A DNA stretch of 64,000 nt from Anaerolineae bacterium (GCA_019912965.1 JAIOHM010000023.1:1-64000); one strand, 5' to 3'. Counted from the first letter of the stretch, positions 8,464 to 16,427 are shown. Numbers and translations: made by a program. Notes: generated from the sequence alone by a model not told the origin.

Positions 8464-8580
8464 CAAAAACCTTTCTGCGTAAGAAATCCATCAGATTTGT
8501 TGGAACAATTGTAACGCTTCGTCACCTTTTCCCCATATGATACGTATATGAGTGTAAGCGGGAATCACCCCGGCATTGTG

Positions 8581-8586
8581 TATAAT
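8581..8586 (+). promoter_or_regulatory. Candidate -10 box for the GET3/ArsA gene
   Basis: A perfect TATAAT lies 26 bases before the ATG in the divergent 148-base spacer between the cupin and GET3/ArsA genes. The sequence 17 bases upstream (GCGGGA) is not a -35 consensus, so only the -10 element is supported. Confidence 0.4.
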
Positions 8587-8611
8587 TGAACAAACGAGAT
8601 GGAAAATCATC

Positions 8612-9811
8612 ATGCGGATTATCGTACATACCGGTAAAGGTGGCGTCGGCAAGACCAGCATATCAGCGGCTACAGCCCTGCGCTGTGCCGAAATGGGTCT
8701 AAAAACCATTGTCCTCAGCACTGATACCGCCCATAGTCTGGGCGACTCGCTCGAAAAAGAAATCGGCCCGGAACCAACCGAAATTTACCCCAATTTGTGG
8801 GCACAGGAAGTCGATGCGCGCTACTCGATGGACAAGTATTGGGGCTTGTTCCAAAAGTATATGGTTGCGCTGTTCAGCCGTCAGGGCGTTGAAGATGTGG
8901 TGGCGGAAGAAGTCACCATCCTGCCCGGTCTGGAAGAAGGCGCGCATCTGCTCTGGATTAACCGCTATGTCAACGAAGACCAGTTCGATGTTTTGATCGT
9001 GGATGCCGCCCCGACTGCCGAAACACTGCGCCTGCTCAGCTTGCCAGATGTCACCCGCTGGTGGTTTGAGCGTATCCTAACGCTGACGCGCGGCATGTCG
9101 AAGATCATCCGCCCGATCAGTAAATTGATGCGGCGTGGCGATTCGGTTCCTGATGAAGATGCCTGGGCGCAGGTGCAAACCCTGTTCGACACCCTCGATA
9201 AAGTGCGTGTCATGCTGACCGACCCGGAACTGAGCAGCATCCGCTTGGTGGTCAACCCGGAAAAAATGGTCATCAAAGAGACTCAACGCACCTACACCTA
9301 CCTGAATCTGTACGGCTACGCCACCGACGCGATTTTGTGCAACCGCATCATCCCGGCGGAAGTGACCGATCCCTACTTTACCATGTGGAAAGCCAATCAG
9401 CAGACCAATATTGCCTTTATTGGTGAGGCTTTTGGCGAACTGCCACTGTTGAAAGCGCCGCTCTTTGGCAACGAAGTCGGCGGTTTGGATGCTTTGCGCT
9501 TGCTAGGTAATGAACTGTATGGTGACCGCAATCCGGCGGACAAAATGTTTGATGGACGGACGCACACCATCGAAAGCAACGGGGATGGCAGTTTCGTGCT
9601 GATCGTGCCGCTTCCCTTTGCCAATAAAGACGATATGGATTTGTACCGTTCCCGCGACGAACTGACGCTGCGTGTTGGCCCGTACCGCCGGAACATTGTA
9701 TTGCCCTACGCCCTATGGGACTTAGAGATAGGCGATGCCCGCTTTGAAGAATCAACCCTCCGAATCCAGTTCATTAAGGACGAACGGGTACAAAAGCAGC
9801 GCGCCCGCTAA
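8612..9811 (+). CDS. GET3/ArsA-family ATPase with C-terminal HSP20-like domain
   Basis: A 399-residue SIMIBI ATPase. Residues 1-20 carry the deviant P-loop HTGKGGVGKTS, followed by the switch stretch STDTAHSLGDSLEKEIG and DAAPTAETLRLLSLPDV. The last roughly 80 residues (from DGSFVLIVPLPFANKDD) match the beta-sandwich ArsA_HSP20 domain common in bacterial homologues. Eukaryotic GET3 delivers tail-anchored proteins and ArsA drives arsenite efflux; no arsenic gene is nearby, so a chaperone or membrane-targeting role is more likely. The ATG at 8612 is chosen over an in-frame start 36 bases earlier because homology begins there. The gene overlaps ubiB by 77 bases if ubiB starts at 9735. Confidence 0.9.
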   Translation: MRIIVHTGKGGVGKTSISAATALRCAEMGLKTIVLSTDTAHSLGDSLEKEIGPEPTEIYPNLWAQEVDARYSMDKYWGLFQKYMVALFSRQGVEDVVAEEVTILPGLEEGAHLLWINRYVNEDQFDVLIVDAAPTAETLRLLSLPDVTRWWFERILTLTRGMSKIIRPISKLMRRGDSVPDEDAWAQVQTLFDTLDKVRVMLTDPELSSIRLVVNPEKMVIKETQRTYTYLNLYGYATDAILCNRIIPAEVTDPYFTMWKANQQTNIAFIGEAFGELPLLKAPLFGNEVGGLDALRLLGNELYGDRNPADKMFDGRTHTIESNGDGSFVLIVPLPFANKDDMDLYRSRDELTLRVGPYRRNIVLPYALWDLEIGDARFEESTLRIQFIKDERVQKQRAR

Positions 9812-11699
9812 CGAAGCTGTTTTGACCCCTGATCCGCTTCCAGTAAATGGAAACGGGAACGAACCCCACCTTCAACCCCTCTCCGGTTTGGGAGAGGGGC
9901 GCTTGGAAATTGTCCCAAAACCTCTATCGGCTGAGACTCCATCAGCCGATGTTTACGTGATTCCACCGCGTGGACGCTCCCTGCGGATGCAAATTCGCTT
10001 CTTGCGGAGTCTGTTTTTTGCCGGAAAGTTGTTTGCCCGGTTGGTGTTCTGGTACTATCTGATGCCCAAAGTGATCGGGCAGGCCGCCGTAGACCGGGGC
10101 AGCACCGCCCGGTTTGTGCGTTATGCCCGCGAATTCCGGGGGTACGCCATTACGATGGGCGGCGTGATGATTAAGCTGGGGCAGTTCATCTCTGCCCGTG
10201 TGGATGTGCTGCCAGAAGAAATTACCGCTGAACTTTCCGGTTTACAGGACGAAGTACCGAGCGTGCCGCAGGACAAAATCCTGTCAACGCTGACCCGCGA
10301 ATTGGGTTCGATTGCTTCACGCTTTAAATGGTTTGCTGATACCCCGATTGCTGCTGCTTCATTGGGGCAGGTCTACCGCGCCCAACTGCTGAACGGTGAT
10401 CGGGTAGTGGTCAAAGTGCAGCGCCCCGGCATCCGCGAAATTATCTACACTGATCTCGCTGCCTTGCGGATTGTCGCCCGTGTTGCCAAGCGTTTTCGAT
10501 TCATCAGCCGACGCGCGGATACAGTCGCCTTGACCGAGGAATTTGGGCGCGTGCTGCTGGAAGAAATTTCCTACACCCACGAAGCCCGCAATGCCGCCCA
10601 CTTCGCCCGGATTTTCAAAGACGATCTCGGCATCTACATCCCGGCCATCTACCCGGAACATTCGACCGATTCGGTGCTGACCATCGAGGATGTGACCAGC
10701 ATCAAAATCACCGATTATGCCGCGATGGAAGCCGCCGGAATCAGCCGGAAAGCTGTCGCCAAGCGCCTGATGGACAGCTACTTACAGCAGGTGTTTGAAG
10801 AACGCTTCTTCCACGCCGACCCACACCCCGGCAACCTGTTCGTCTATCCACTGCCCTACGAGAACGGCAAGAAAGCCAACCGTCCTTTCTATCTGATTTA
10901 CGTCGATTTCGGCATGACCGGAACGCTGACGCCCGAACTCACTGCCGGGCTGATTAACACCCTCTCGGCTGTGGTCACCCGCGATGCCAAAAAGTTGGTT
11001 GCCAGTTATGCCGAACTTGGTTTCCTGATGCCGGACGCCGATACCGAACGGATTGCCGAAGCCACCAAAGCCGCCTTCGATCAGGTGTGGGGTTTGAGCA
11101 TGACCGACATCAAAAATGTGGGTTATGACGAAGCCCGCGAACTCGGTGCGGAATTTAACGACCTGATTTACGATATGCCGTTTCAGGTGCCGCAGGATTT
11201 TATCTATCTGGGGCGCACGATGGGCATTTTAAGCGGCATGGCAACCAGCCTTGACCCAGAATTTAATCCGTGGCAGGAACTTTTGCCCTATGCCCAAAAG
11301 ATGATGGCGCAAACGCTGCGTCAGGGTGTCCCGGTTGGCGATACGGCCCTCGGTTTCCCGATCATCCAAAGTCTGTTCAATGGCAACGCCGAACAAGTCT
11401 TGCTGGAAATCGGGCGCATGTTCCTCAACCGTGCCGTGACCATGCCCCAGCAGTTGGATAATGTCCTCGGTCAGCTTGACCGGGGCGAACTGACGGTGAA
11501 GGTGACGCCCACGCCCACCTATCGCAAGCAGTTATCCCGGTTGGAAGCGCAGGAACGCCGCACCACCCGCGCCGTCATCTTCACCGGACTGCTGATTTCT
11601 GCCACGCTGCTTTACACCAGCGGCGCAGTTTCCATCGCCCTCGCGGGTTACGCCCTTTCTGGGGTCATCTTGTTAAGTGTCTTTTTCGCTGGGGAGTGA
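9735..11699 (+). CDS. UbiB/ABC1/ADCK atypical kinase
   Basis: A membrane-associated protein-kinase-like ATPase linked to quinone biosynthesis and lipid homeostasis. Landmarks in order: GGVMIKLGQFISAR (KxGQ motif), AAASLGQVYRA (alanine-rich loop replacing the glycine loop), VVVKVQRPG (ion-pair lysine), EEISYTHEARNA, HADPHPGNLF (catalytic) and YVDFGMTG (metal-binding DFG), then two C-terminal membrane helices (about residues 610-650). If translation starts at 9735 the first 85 residues are proline/asparagine-rich, unconserved and encoded by two hairpin repeats; the next methionine, at 9987, coincides with the start of recognisable UbiB sequence but lacks a Shine-Dalgarno. Start uncertain; family secure. 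Confidence 0.9.
   Translation: MPALKNQPSESSSLRTNGYKSSAPANEAVLTPDPLPVNGNGNEPHLQPLSGLGEGRLEIVPKPLSAETPSADVYVIPPRGRSLRMQIRFLRSLFFAGKLFARLVFWYYLMPKVIGQAAVDRGSTARFVRYAREFRGYAITMGGVMIKLGQFISARVDVLPEEITAELSGLQDEVPSVPQDKILSTLTRELGSIASRFKWFADTPIAAASLGQVYRAQLLNGDRVVVKVQRPGIREIIYTDLAALRIVARVAKRFRFISRRADTVALTEEFGRVLLEEISYTHEARNAAHFARIFKDDLGIYIPAIYPEHSTDSVLTIEDVTSIKITDYAAMEAAGISRKAVAKRLMDSYLQQVFEERFFHADPHPGNLFVYPLPYENGKKANRPFYLIYVDFGMTGTLTPELTAGLINTLSAVVTRDAKKLVASYAELGFLMPDADTERIAEATKAAFDQVWGLSMTDIKNVGYDEARELGAEFNDLIYDMPFQVPQDFIYLGRTMGILSGMATSLDPEFNPWQELLPYAQKMMAQTLRQGVPVGDTALGFPIIQSLFNGNAEQVLLEIGRMFLNRAVTMPQQLDNVLGQLDRGELTVKVTPTPTYRKQLSRLEAQERRTTRAVIFTGLLISATLLYTSGAVSIALAGYALSGVILLSVFFAGE
9876..9899. repeat. 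CCCCTCTCC hairpin inside the ubiB 5' region
   Basis: A perfect 9-bp stem (CCCCTCTCC 9876-9884, GGAGAGGGG 9891-9899), six-base loop, preceded by GAACCCCACCTTCAA and followed by CGCTTGGAA. The same layout occurs between genes at 17541-17584, so this looks like an intergenic repeat lying at the ArsA-UbiB junction. Confidence 0.7.
9926..9950. repeat. ATCGGCTGA inverted repeat at the ubiB start
   Basis: A perfect 9-bp inverted repeat (ATCGGCTGA 9926-9934, TCAGCCGAT 9942-9950) with a 7-nt loop, directly after the CCCCTCTCC hairpin and followed by GTTT. It could end the upstream transcript or structure the ubiB leader. Confidence 0.6.
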
Positions 11700-11737
11700 G
11701 GCACTTAATCCGCGTCTTATCGAAAAATGCTCTGATC

Positions 11738-11766
11738 TTGAATGACCCTTAGAAATCTACTATCAT
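11738..11766 (+). promoter_or_regulatory. Sigma-70-type promoter for the DUF5946 gene
   Basis: TTGAAT (11738-11743) and TATCAT (11761-11766) are separated by exactly 17 bases and lie about 30 bases before the start codon, in the gap after ubiB. Confidence 0.6.
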
Positions 11767-11794
11767 CGCATCTGAACAGTTGTTGGAGGATGTG

Positions 11795-12238
11795 ATGATG
11801 GAATCCACTTGCCCGGAATGCGGGGCGGTTTTAGCGGAGGGTCAAACCTGCCGCGATCATTTTGACCAGATGTTATTCTGGGAAGCGGAAGATTTCAGCC
11901 GGGGCGTTGTCCATCATCTGCTGGTGCTGTGTTATCACTTGCAGCACCCCAGCCTGTATTCGATGGAAGGCTTGCAGTATGGGCTGGGCTTGCTGGATCA
12001 ATTTGTCGTGCAGGGCATAACGCCTGCTGATGTTCGCAAGCAGAGCCGCGATCAGGTCGCATCCGGCAACCGTAATTGGAAAATCACCGCCCGACCGGAT
12101 TCCATCGGCGCTTATGACCATCCCATCACATGGACGATGACCGCTGCGGATGTGGTCGCACAGGGCGCGGATAACTATGTTGATTCGGTTCGCGCGTGGG
12201 CACAGTCTGTCCATGAATCTCTGAAACTCGTTGGGTAG
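11795..12238 (+). CDS. DUF5946-like protein with N-terminal zinc knuckle
   Basis: A 147-residue cytoplasmic protein. The N-terminus carries CPECGAVL followed by CRDHFDQML, a CxxC...CxxxH arrangement typical of the family and likely to bind zinc; the rest is helical (VVHHLLVLCYHLQHPSLYS; SVRAWAQSVHESL). GGAGG at 11785-11789 precedes two adjacent ATG codons (11795, 11798); either could be used. A good promoter stands upstream. The family has no assigned biochemical role. Confidence 0.75.
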   Translation: MMESTCPECGAVLAEGQTCRDHFDQMLFWEAEDFSRGVVHHLLVLCYHLQHPSLYSMEGLQYGLGLLDQFVVQGITPADVRKQSRDQVASGNRNWKITARPDSIGAYDHPITWTMTAADVVAQGADNYVDSVRAWAQSVHESLKLVG

Positions 12239-12287
12239 GGGCGTCAGCATCGCTCCACCCTTTGAATGTTGTGTGGATACAAGAATC

Positions 12288-12812
12288 ATGAAAAATGGAG
12301 AACTGAGCTTCCGATCTGGACATGTATGGTTTGGCGAACAAGCTAACCAAGCCATCTTTGAACCCTCTCATATTCAAGAAGTGGCGCTGCAAACCGATAT
12401 GCCAGCAGCACTAACGGAAATGGCTGTCTATCTGCGGTTATCGTTTACAGGTATTTCATTCGGTGGATTGGGTTGCAGATTCACCCCTGATACAGCAGGT
12501 AGAACGCTGATAAGGGTGAGTGTTTTTGAGGAATATCGCCCATTAGTCGGTTTGTCAACAGAATTAGCTGATGTGGTTCTTGCAGAGGCTGGTCGAGTCT
12601 TGGGGGCAAAAAACGTCGTTGGTTCAGGTGTATTGCATTTCGATAGAGCCATGTATCATTTGGTTGAATCTTCGCCAGCAGTTTTTATGGTTTTGACACA
12701 AGCTTTGATATCCCTGCTTGACCCGAATAACACTATCGAATCCAACGACTCTTTTGAAGCTCTCATAATGGAAAAACACTGGCAAAGGCATATAAAAGGC
12801 ATCCCCAAATAG
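12288..12812 (+). CDS. Hypothetical protein, unknown
   Basis: A 174-residue soluble protein with no family I can name. The pattern is alternating beta strands and helices (AVYLRLSFTGISFGGLGCRF, LIRVSVFEEYRPLVGLS) with an acidic pI. The ATG at 12288 was chosen because upstream in-frame residues look non-coding; no strong Shine-Dalgarno is seen. It lies about 50 bases after the DUF5946 gene and may share its transcript. Confidence 0.5.
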   Translation: MKNGELSFRSGHVWFGEQANQAIFEPSHIQEVALQTDMPAALTEMAVYLRLSFTGISFGGLGCRFTPDTAGRTLIRVSVFEEYRPLVGLSTELADVVLAEAGRVLGAKNVVGSGVLHFDRAMYHLVESSPAVFMVLTQALISLLDPNNTIESNDSFEALIMEKHWQRHIKGIPK

Positions 12813-12850
12813 GATTAGCGGTCACTTCTGGCAACTGGACTTGGAAAACA

Positions 12851-12883
12851 TCTCGTGGCTGATACACTCACTCAGCCACGAGA
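12851..12883. terminator. 12-bp stem between convergent genes
   Basis: A perfect 12-bp inverted repeat (TCTCGTGGCTGA 12851-12862, TCAGCCACGAGA 12872-12883) with a 9-nt loop. Leftward transcripts run from the stem into TGTTTTCC, so it fits best as terminator of the WD40 lipoprotein gene while also closing the rightward gene. Confidence 0.75.
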
Positions 12884-12902
12884 AAAACTGCGCTATAAGC
12901 CC

Positions 12903-12939
12903 AAAGCTAAAAGCTAACCGCTGAAAGCTGATGACTAAC
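12903..12939. repeat. GCTGAAAGCT-type degenerate direct repeat
   Basis: A run of 'AAGCTAA' and 'GCTGAAAGCTGA' units next to the WD40 gene stop. Related runs occur at 14748-14779 and 14902-14932, marking a low-complexity intergenic repeat family. Confidence 0.5.
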
Positions 12940-14412
12940 TTACGATTTCGTCAGCGCCGATGTATCCCACATCTGCGCAAAAGCAGCGCGGTCAGTATCA
13001 TCAGACTCAACTAGACCAATCGTTACCGCGAAATTCCCATCTGGGCTAAAGCTCAACCCGAATATATTGCGTACCAATCCAGTAAATTCGCCCCGCTGTT
13101 TGCCTGTCGCTCTATCCCATACCCATAACTCACCGGGATAGATTGTACCCTGCCGCGTATAAACCACCGCGGCGATATATCGTCCACCTGCCACAAATTG
13201 GAGATGTGAATAACGGTTTCCAAAATTCTCCAATTCAAAACGCGGTTGTTCCGTTTCAATGTCCCACATCTGCGCTTTTGCACCCGCTATGGTCAAAACC
13301 GCGCTGCCATCAGGGCTGAACCACGCGGCGGGTGTAGGCCTAGCAAGATTGTCAATTTGAAAGATCGTTTCTCCGCTTGCCACATCCAAAACGCGCGCAC
13401 TATTATCATTCACAATCAGCACCTGTTGACCATCAGGGCTAAAAGCCGCCGAGCGCATATTCTGGCCTTCAAAAGCGATGATCGGTTCTGGCGCTTCAGG
13501 GAACAGGGCAGGCAAATCCGTCACGGTTTCTGAAAGCCATTCCTCAAAAGGTTCTGGCGCAGGACTGCTGGTGTAATAATTCTCAGCCGTGGAAAAAGCG
13601 GTTGAACTTTGGATGCTTTCCGGGCATTGTCGCGGCGTTAGCCCATCAAATGTCCGGCGAGATGCCTCATCCCCCGTTTCGAGGTCAACAATCGTCGTCG
13701 TCAGATCAAATCGCCTGCGAATGATCTTTGAGTTATTGGTATAGGTACATTCTTCGATGATATTCTCGATAAAGTCGATCTGAATATCATAACGGGGTGA
13801 CCAATCATTATGAAAGAAATCTGGTGATGTAGCGGCTATAGTTCCCAATAACCCGTTGCCACCAGCGGATGTTACCGTCGCTCCGGCGCGAACCGGGTTG
13901 TCTCGCAGTGTGGCAACATCCACCACTAAAACCTGATCGTTACCTACCATCAGCAAACGGCTAGCATCATGGTTGAGCGCCACACTATGGAAATCTTGGC
14001 TCAGGGGTACTTGAAGCACTTTTTGCCCATCTGCCGCGTTCCACAATTCGATAATCGGCAGTTGCGGAGATGGAATATTGATAATCACGCTGCGGGTGAG
14101 GATAAAGCGTCCATCCTCACTGAAAGTCATCTCTTGTACATCTAAAAATGCACTCTGAAAAATTAATGCTTTACCCGGCTCGATATTAAAGACAAACTCG
14201 CCGCTGCTGGCATTCCAGTTCGTAACACCGGCTAGTTGCTGCGCATAACTAGTTAAAATACTGCTGCCATCAGGATTATAGACCGCCTCTTTCACCCTGT
14301 TGACGACAACCCGATCACCAGATGGAAATTGGCGAACTGCCGCGGCTTGTTGGTTGCCACAACCTGTGAGGGCGAAAATCACGACCAATATCGAGCAGAT
14401 TTTAAGTAGCAT
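12940..14412 (-). CDS. WD40/beta-propeller lipoprotein
   Basis: A 490-residue exported protein. The ATG at 14412 has AAGGA about eight bases upstream and gives a classical lipoprotein signal, MLLKICSILVVIFALTGC, with the lipobox cysteine at residue 18; an in-frame start ten codons earlier would bury it. The mature part contains repeated blades with the signature 'FSPDG' (AVYNPDGSSIL, AAFSPDGQQVL, AWFSPDGSAVL, LSFSPDGNFAV) paired with 'LWNAADG' or 'MWDIETEQ' strands. Such propellers bind proteins or peptides outside the membrane; no catalytic residues are evident. Three further secreted propeller proteins lie in this window. A 12-bp stem terminator follows. Confidence 0.85.
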   Translation of the reverse strand: MLLKICSILVVIFALTGCGNQQAAAVRQFPSGDRVVVNRVKEAVYNPDGSSILTSYAQQLAGVTNWNASSGEFVFNIEPGKALIFQSAFLDVQEMTFSEDGRFILTRSVIINIPSPQLPIIELWNAADGQKVLQVPLSQDFHSVALNHDASRLLMVGNDQVLVVDVATLRDNPVRAGATVTSAGGNGLLGTIAATSPDFFHNDWSPRYDIQIDFIENIIEECTYTNNSKIIRRRFDLTTTIVDLETGDEASRRTFDGLTPRQCPESIQSSTAFSTAENYYTSSPAPEPFEEWLSETVTDLPALFPEAPEPIIAFEGQNMRSAAFSPDGQQVLIVNDNSARVLDVASGETIFQIDNLARPTPAAWFSPDGSAVLTIAGAKAQMWDIETEQPRFELENFGNRYSHLQFVAGGRYIAAVVYTRQGTIYPGELWVWDRATGKQRGEFTGLVRNIFGLSFSPDGNFAVTIGLVESDDTDRAAFAQMWDTSALTKS

Positions 14413-14747
14413 AAAATATCCTTTTGATGCTAAAAAGCACACATGGCACTTGTGGGTTATTGTTTATAATTTTTAGTGGGGAATGTAACTAAAATGAGTA
14501 TATAGAAAATTGGGAGTGGCTACCCCCGCATTCTGAGGGGTTTAATGATGAATGTGATTTTCTTGCTCAACGTTAATTTCCCGTTTGCCCACCTAACCAT
14601 TTCCCAACGCCATCACAACTGCATACCCCGCCGCGATCCCTCAAAACCGTTAGCCCCAATCCGCCCCAAAACGAACCAAATGGATTGCCAAAGAGTCACC
14701 CTTTCCCACCCAAAATCCCTTATCCTGAGTAGAGGCGGTTTGGGTGT

Positions 14748-14779
14748 TGCTGATTGCTGACTGCTGAAAGCTAATCGCC
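14748..14779. repeat. GCTGA-type degenerate direct repeat
   Basis: Consecutive TGCTGATTGCTGACTGCTGA units, then AAGCTAATCGCC. It begins the repeat-rich part of the 779-base gap between the WD40 and acetyltransferase genes, in which no convincing gene is seen. Confidence 0.5.
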
Positions 14780-14805
14780 AAAATGTCACAAAATCCATGA
14801 TTGTC

Positions 14806-14877
14806 ATTGACGACATTGACGACATTCCCCCTCAATCACCGACAGTTTGCACGACATTTGCGACATGATTGACACAA
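14806..14877. repeat. Tandem 9-mer ATTGACGAC repeat element
   Basis: Two perfect ATTGACGAC units (14806-14823), then ATTCCCCCTCAA and CGACATTTGCGACATGATTGAC. The same order, 9-mers, then ATTTCCCCTCAAA, then GCGACATTTGC, recurs at 61031-61133, so this is a dispersed element. A third, shorter relative with GACGACGACGAC lies at 15129-15160. Confidence 0.65.
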
Positions 14878-14901
14878 GTTGTGCAAATCGCTGCCTGTAT
14901 T

Positions 14902-14932
14902 TGGCTGAAGGCTAAGGGCTAAAGGCTGTCGG
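14902..14932. repeat. GGCTGAAGGCTAAGGG direct repeat
   Basis: A third copy of the GCTGAAAGCT-like low-complexity family, with four 'GGCT' centred units. Confidence 0.45.
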
Positions 14933-14963
14933 CTTATTGGCGGCCAAAACCACTTTCGCCAAT

Positions 14964-14987
14964 GACATCGCCGCCGCCATCGCCGCC
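14964..14987. repeat. GCC-rich 24-mer repeated in inverse at 46425
   Basis: A 24-base block made of GACATC, two CGCC-rich triplet runs and a central CAT. The reverse complement of 46425-46448 matches it at 23 of 24 positions. It directly precedes the GATTCGC element. Confidence 0.6.
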
Positions 14988-14990
14988 GCC

Positions 14991-15104
14991 AAAGATTCGC
15001 AAGATTCAAAAAATCTTTGTGCGAATCTGACGAATTTGAAGAATCTTGCGAAATTTGCGAATCTTTGCGCGCAAACCCTGTTCCGCAATCGCAATCGCCG
15101 CAAA
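14991..15104. repeat. GATTCGC-type dispersed repeat, copy A
   Basis: A 114-base element with a perfect 12-bp inverted repeat (TTCGCAAGATTC 14996-15007, GAATCTTGCGAA 15041-15052), several GCGAATC/GATTCGC half-sites and a 3' block TTGCGCGCAAACCC followed by CGCAATCGCAATCGCCGC. A second, shorter copy in the same orientation occupies 59669-59765 upstream of the AlkC-like gene. No reading frame is apparent. Confidence 0.8.
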
Positions 15105-15191
15105 TAGTTTAATGTGAGGTGGATTTAACCGACAACTGACAAAGACGACGACGACAATCCCACAGCGGACGTTAATCTTTCTTAGTCCTGC

Positions 15192-15881
15192 TTACTCGCG
15201 ATACAGCTTTGCTTCCAACGCCGCCCGCACGCCTGCCCACTCGTTGTCCAGAATCCGAAACCAAGCCGTATCACGGTTGCGCCCTTTAACAATGAAATGC
15301 GCTTCCTGAATCCCCTCGAACTGGAAACCCAACCGCAGTGCTGCCGCCCGCGAACGCTCATTCAGTGCGTTGCACTTCCACTCCAAGCGCCGATAGCCGA
15401 GTTCAAAAGCGTGTTTGAGCATCAGATAGGTGGCTTCGGTATTGGCGGGTGTTCGCTGCACAATCGGGCTGTACCAAATGCTGCCGAGTTCGATTTTGAG
15501 GTGTTCCGGCATGTTGCTCATGTAATTGGCAACGCCGATCTGCTGCCCGCTGGGAATATCAAAGACGGTGAAGGGCAAACCGTTGGACGCATCGACCTGT
15601 CCTTTGAGGTACGCGGTCATCCCGGCTGTATCATCAAATGGCCCGCTGTTCATAAAGCGCCAGATGATGACCTCCGCGTCGTAAGCCTCAACCGCACGTT
15701 CGCCAATGCTGAACGGTTCGCCGTTGGAAACCGTGTGCAGCGCAGCCGAATCGCGTTCCAAATCCAACGGGACGAGGCGCACGAATCGGCCTTCCAGCGT
15801 TACAGGTGCGGGTTTCAACGGCAGCGATTTTTGTTTCGCCAGCACATCATCGGGCAAGCGGGGCGGCAGTGGTGGAATCAT
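15192..15881 (-). CDS. GNAT N-acetyltransferase, RimJ/RimL-like
   Basis: A 229-residue acetyl-CoA-dependent acetyltransferase of the GNAT superfamily, probably cytoplasmic. Typical elements are the strand RFVRLVPLDLERD near residue 30, GVANYMSNMPEH, and the end ALNERSRAAALRLGFQFEG that builds the acetyl-CoA pocket. This subgroup acetylates protein N-termini, amino acids or small amines; the substrate is not predictable. AGGAAC lies seven bases before the ATG. It sits alone between repeat-rich spacers. Confidence 0.85.
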   Translation of the reverse strand: MIPPLPPRLPDDVLAKQKSLPLKPAPVTLEGRFVRLVPLDLERDSAALHTVSNGEPFSIGERAVEAYDAEVIIWRFMNSGPFDDTAGMTAYLKGQVDASNGLPFTVFDIPSGQQIGVANYMSNMPEHLKIELGSIWYSPIVQRTPANTEATYLMLKHAFELGYRRLEWKCNALNERSRAAALRLGFQFEGIQEAHFIVKGRNRDTAWFRILDNEWAGVRAALEAKLYRE

Positions 15882-15956
15882 GAGCAGTTCCTAAAGGTAA
15901 AAGGTAGTCATTAGTCAAGGCGGATTTAAAACCGATGTCAGGGCAGCGTTTTCTCT

Positions 15957-15992
15957 GGGGCGGACATGCGCTGCGCTTAGTCCGCTCCCTAC
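15957..15992. repeat. GGGCGGACATGCGCTGCGC palindromic repeat, copy 1
   Basis: A 36-base element with arms GGGGCGGA / TCCGCTCCC around ATGCGCTGCGCTTA, ending CTAC. It is almost identical to 47794-47828. Confidence 0.75.
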
Positions 15993-16020
15993 ATCTGTCG
16001 CATTCTATTTCGGTTATCCA

Positions 16021-16344
16021 TTAATCATCGGGGACGAGGAGTTTGATGGCCTCGCGGAAATCGCCGCGTCGCCGTGCAGCAATCAACGCGCGTTCATCGG
16101 TATGTAATTCGCTATCTTTAGGAATGGGGTCGTCGGTCAGGCCGATCAGATAATCTGAACTGACGCTAAGCACAGTGGCGATCCGCGCTAAAACTTCAGT
16201 GGTCGCATCACTTTCGCCGCGTTCGTAACGGGTAAGCTGGGCAATACCTAGATCAATTTTCTTGGCGAATTGTTCACGAGTATAGCCGTGTGCTTCTCGT
16301 AACTGGCGTAAACGTTGGCTGTCGATCATTCGCTGGTTGTCCAC
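16021..16344 (-). CDS. XRE-family transcriptional regulator
   Basis: A 107-residue DNA-binding protein. Residues 10-65 form a Cro/CI-type helix-turn-helix (RLRQLREAHGYTREQFAKK, LTRYERGESDATTEVLARIA). The acidic and arginine-containing C-terminal 40 residues could support dimerisation. The chosen GTG start at 16344 follows a GGAGAG sequence; an ATG five codons later is possible. It is transcribed away from the YtxH-like gene, and the shared spacer carries a palindrome that is a plausible autoregulatory operator. Confidence 0.88.
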   Translation of the reverse strand: MDNQRMIDSQRLRQLREAHGYTREQFAKKIDLGIAQLTRYERGESDATTEVLARIATVLSVSSDYLIGLTDDPIPKDSELHTDERALIAARRRGDFREAIKLLVPDD

Positions 16345-16398
16345 GCTGAAATTACTCTCCGCCTATTGTAACCGAACCTGATAAATTATGAATGTTAT

Positions 16399-16427
16399 CA
16401 CATAAGATAATTAGCATATCCTATGTG
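16399..16427. promoter_or_regulatory. Palindromic operator candidate
   Basis: CACATAAGATA (16399-16409) and TATCCTATGTG (16417-16427) form an inverted repeat with 10 of 11 pairs matching and a 7-base centre. It ends at the base before the -35 hexamer of the rightward promoter, a position from which the XRE protein could control both directions. Confidence 0.6.

Noticed and set aside
14545..14835. Short open frames in the repeat-rich spacer after the WD40 lipoprotein gene
   Set aside because: Composition is that of the repeats, no Shine-Dalgarno, frames on both strands overlap.
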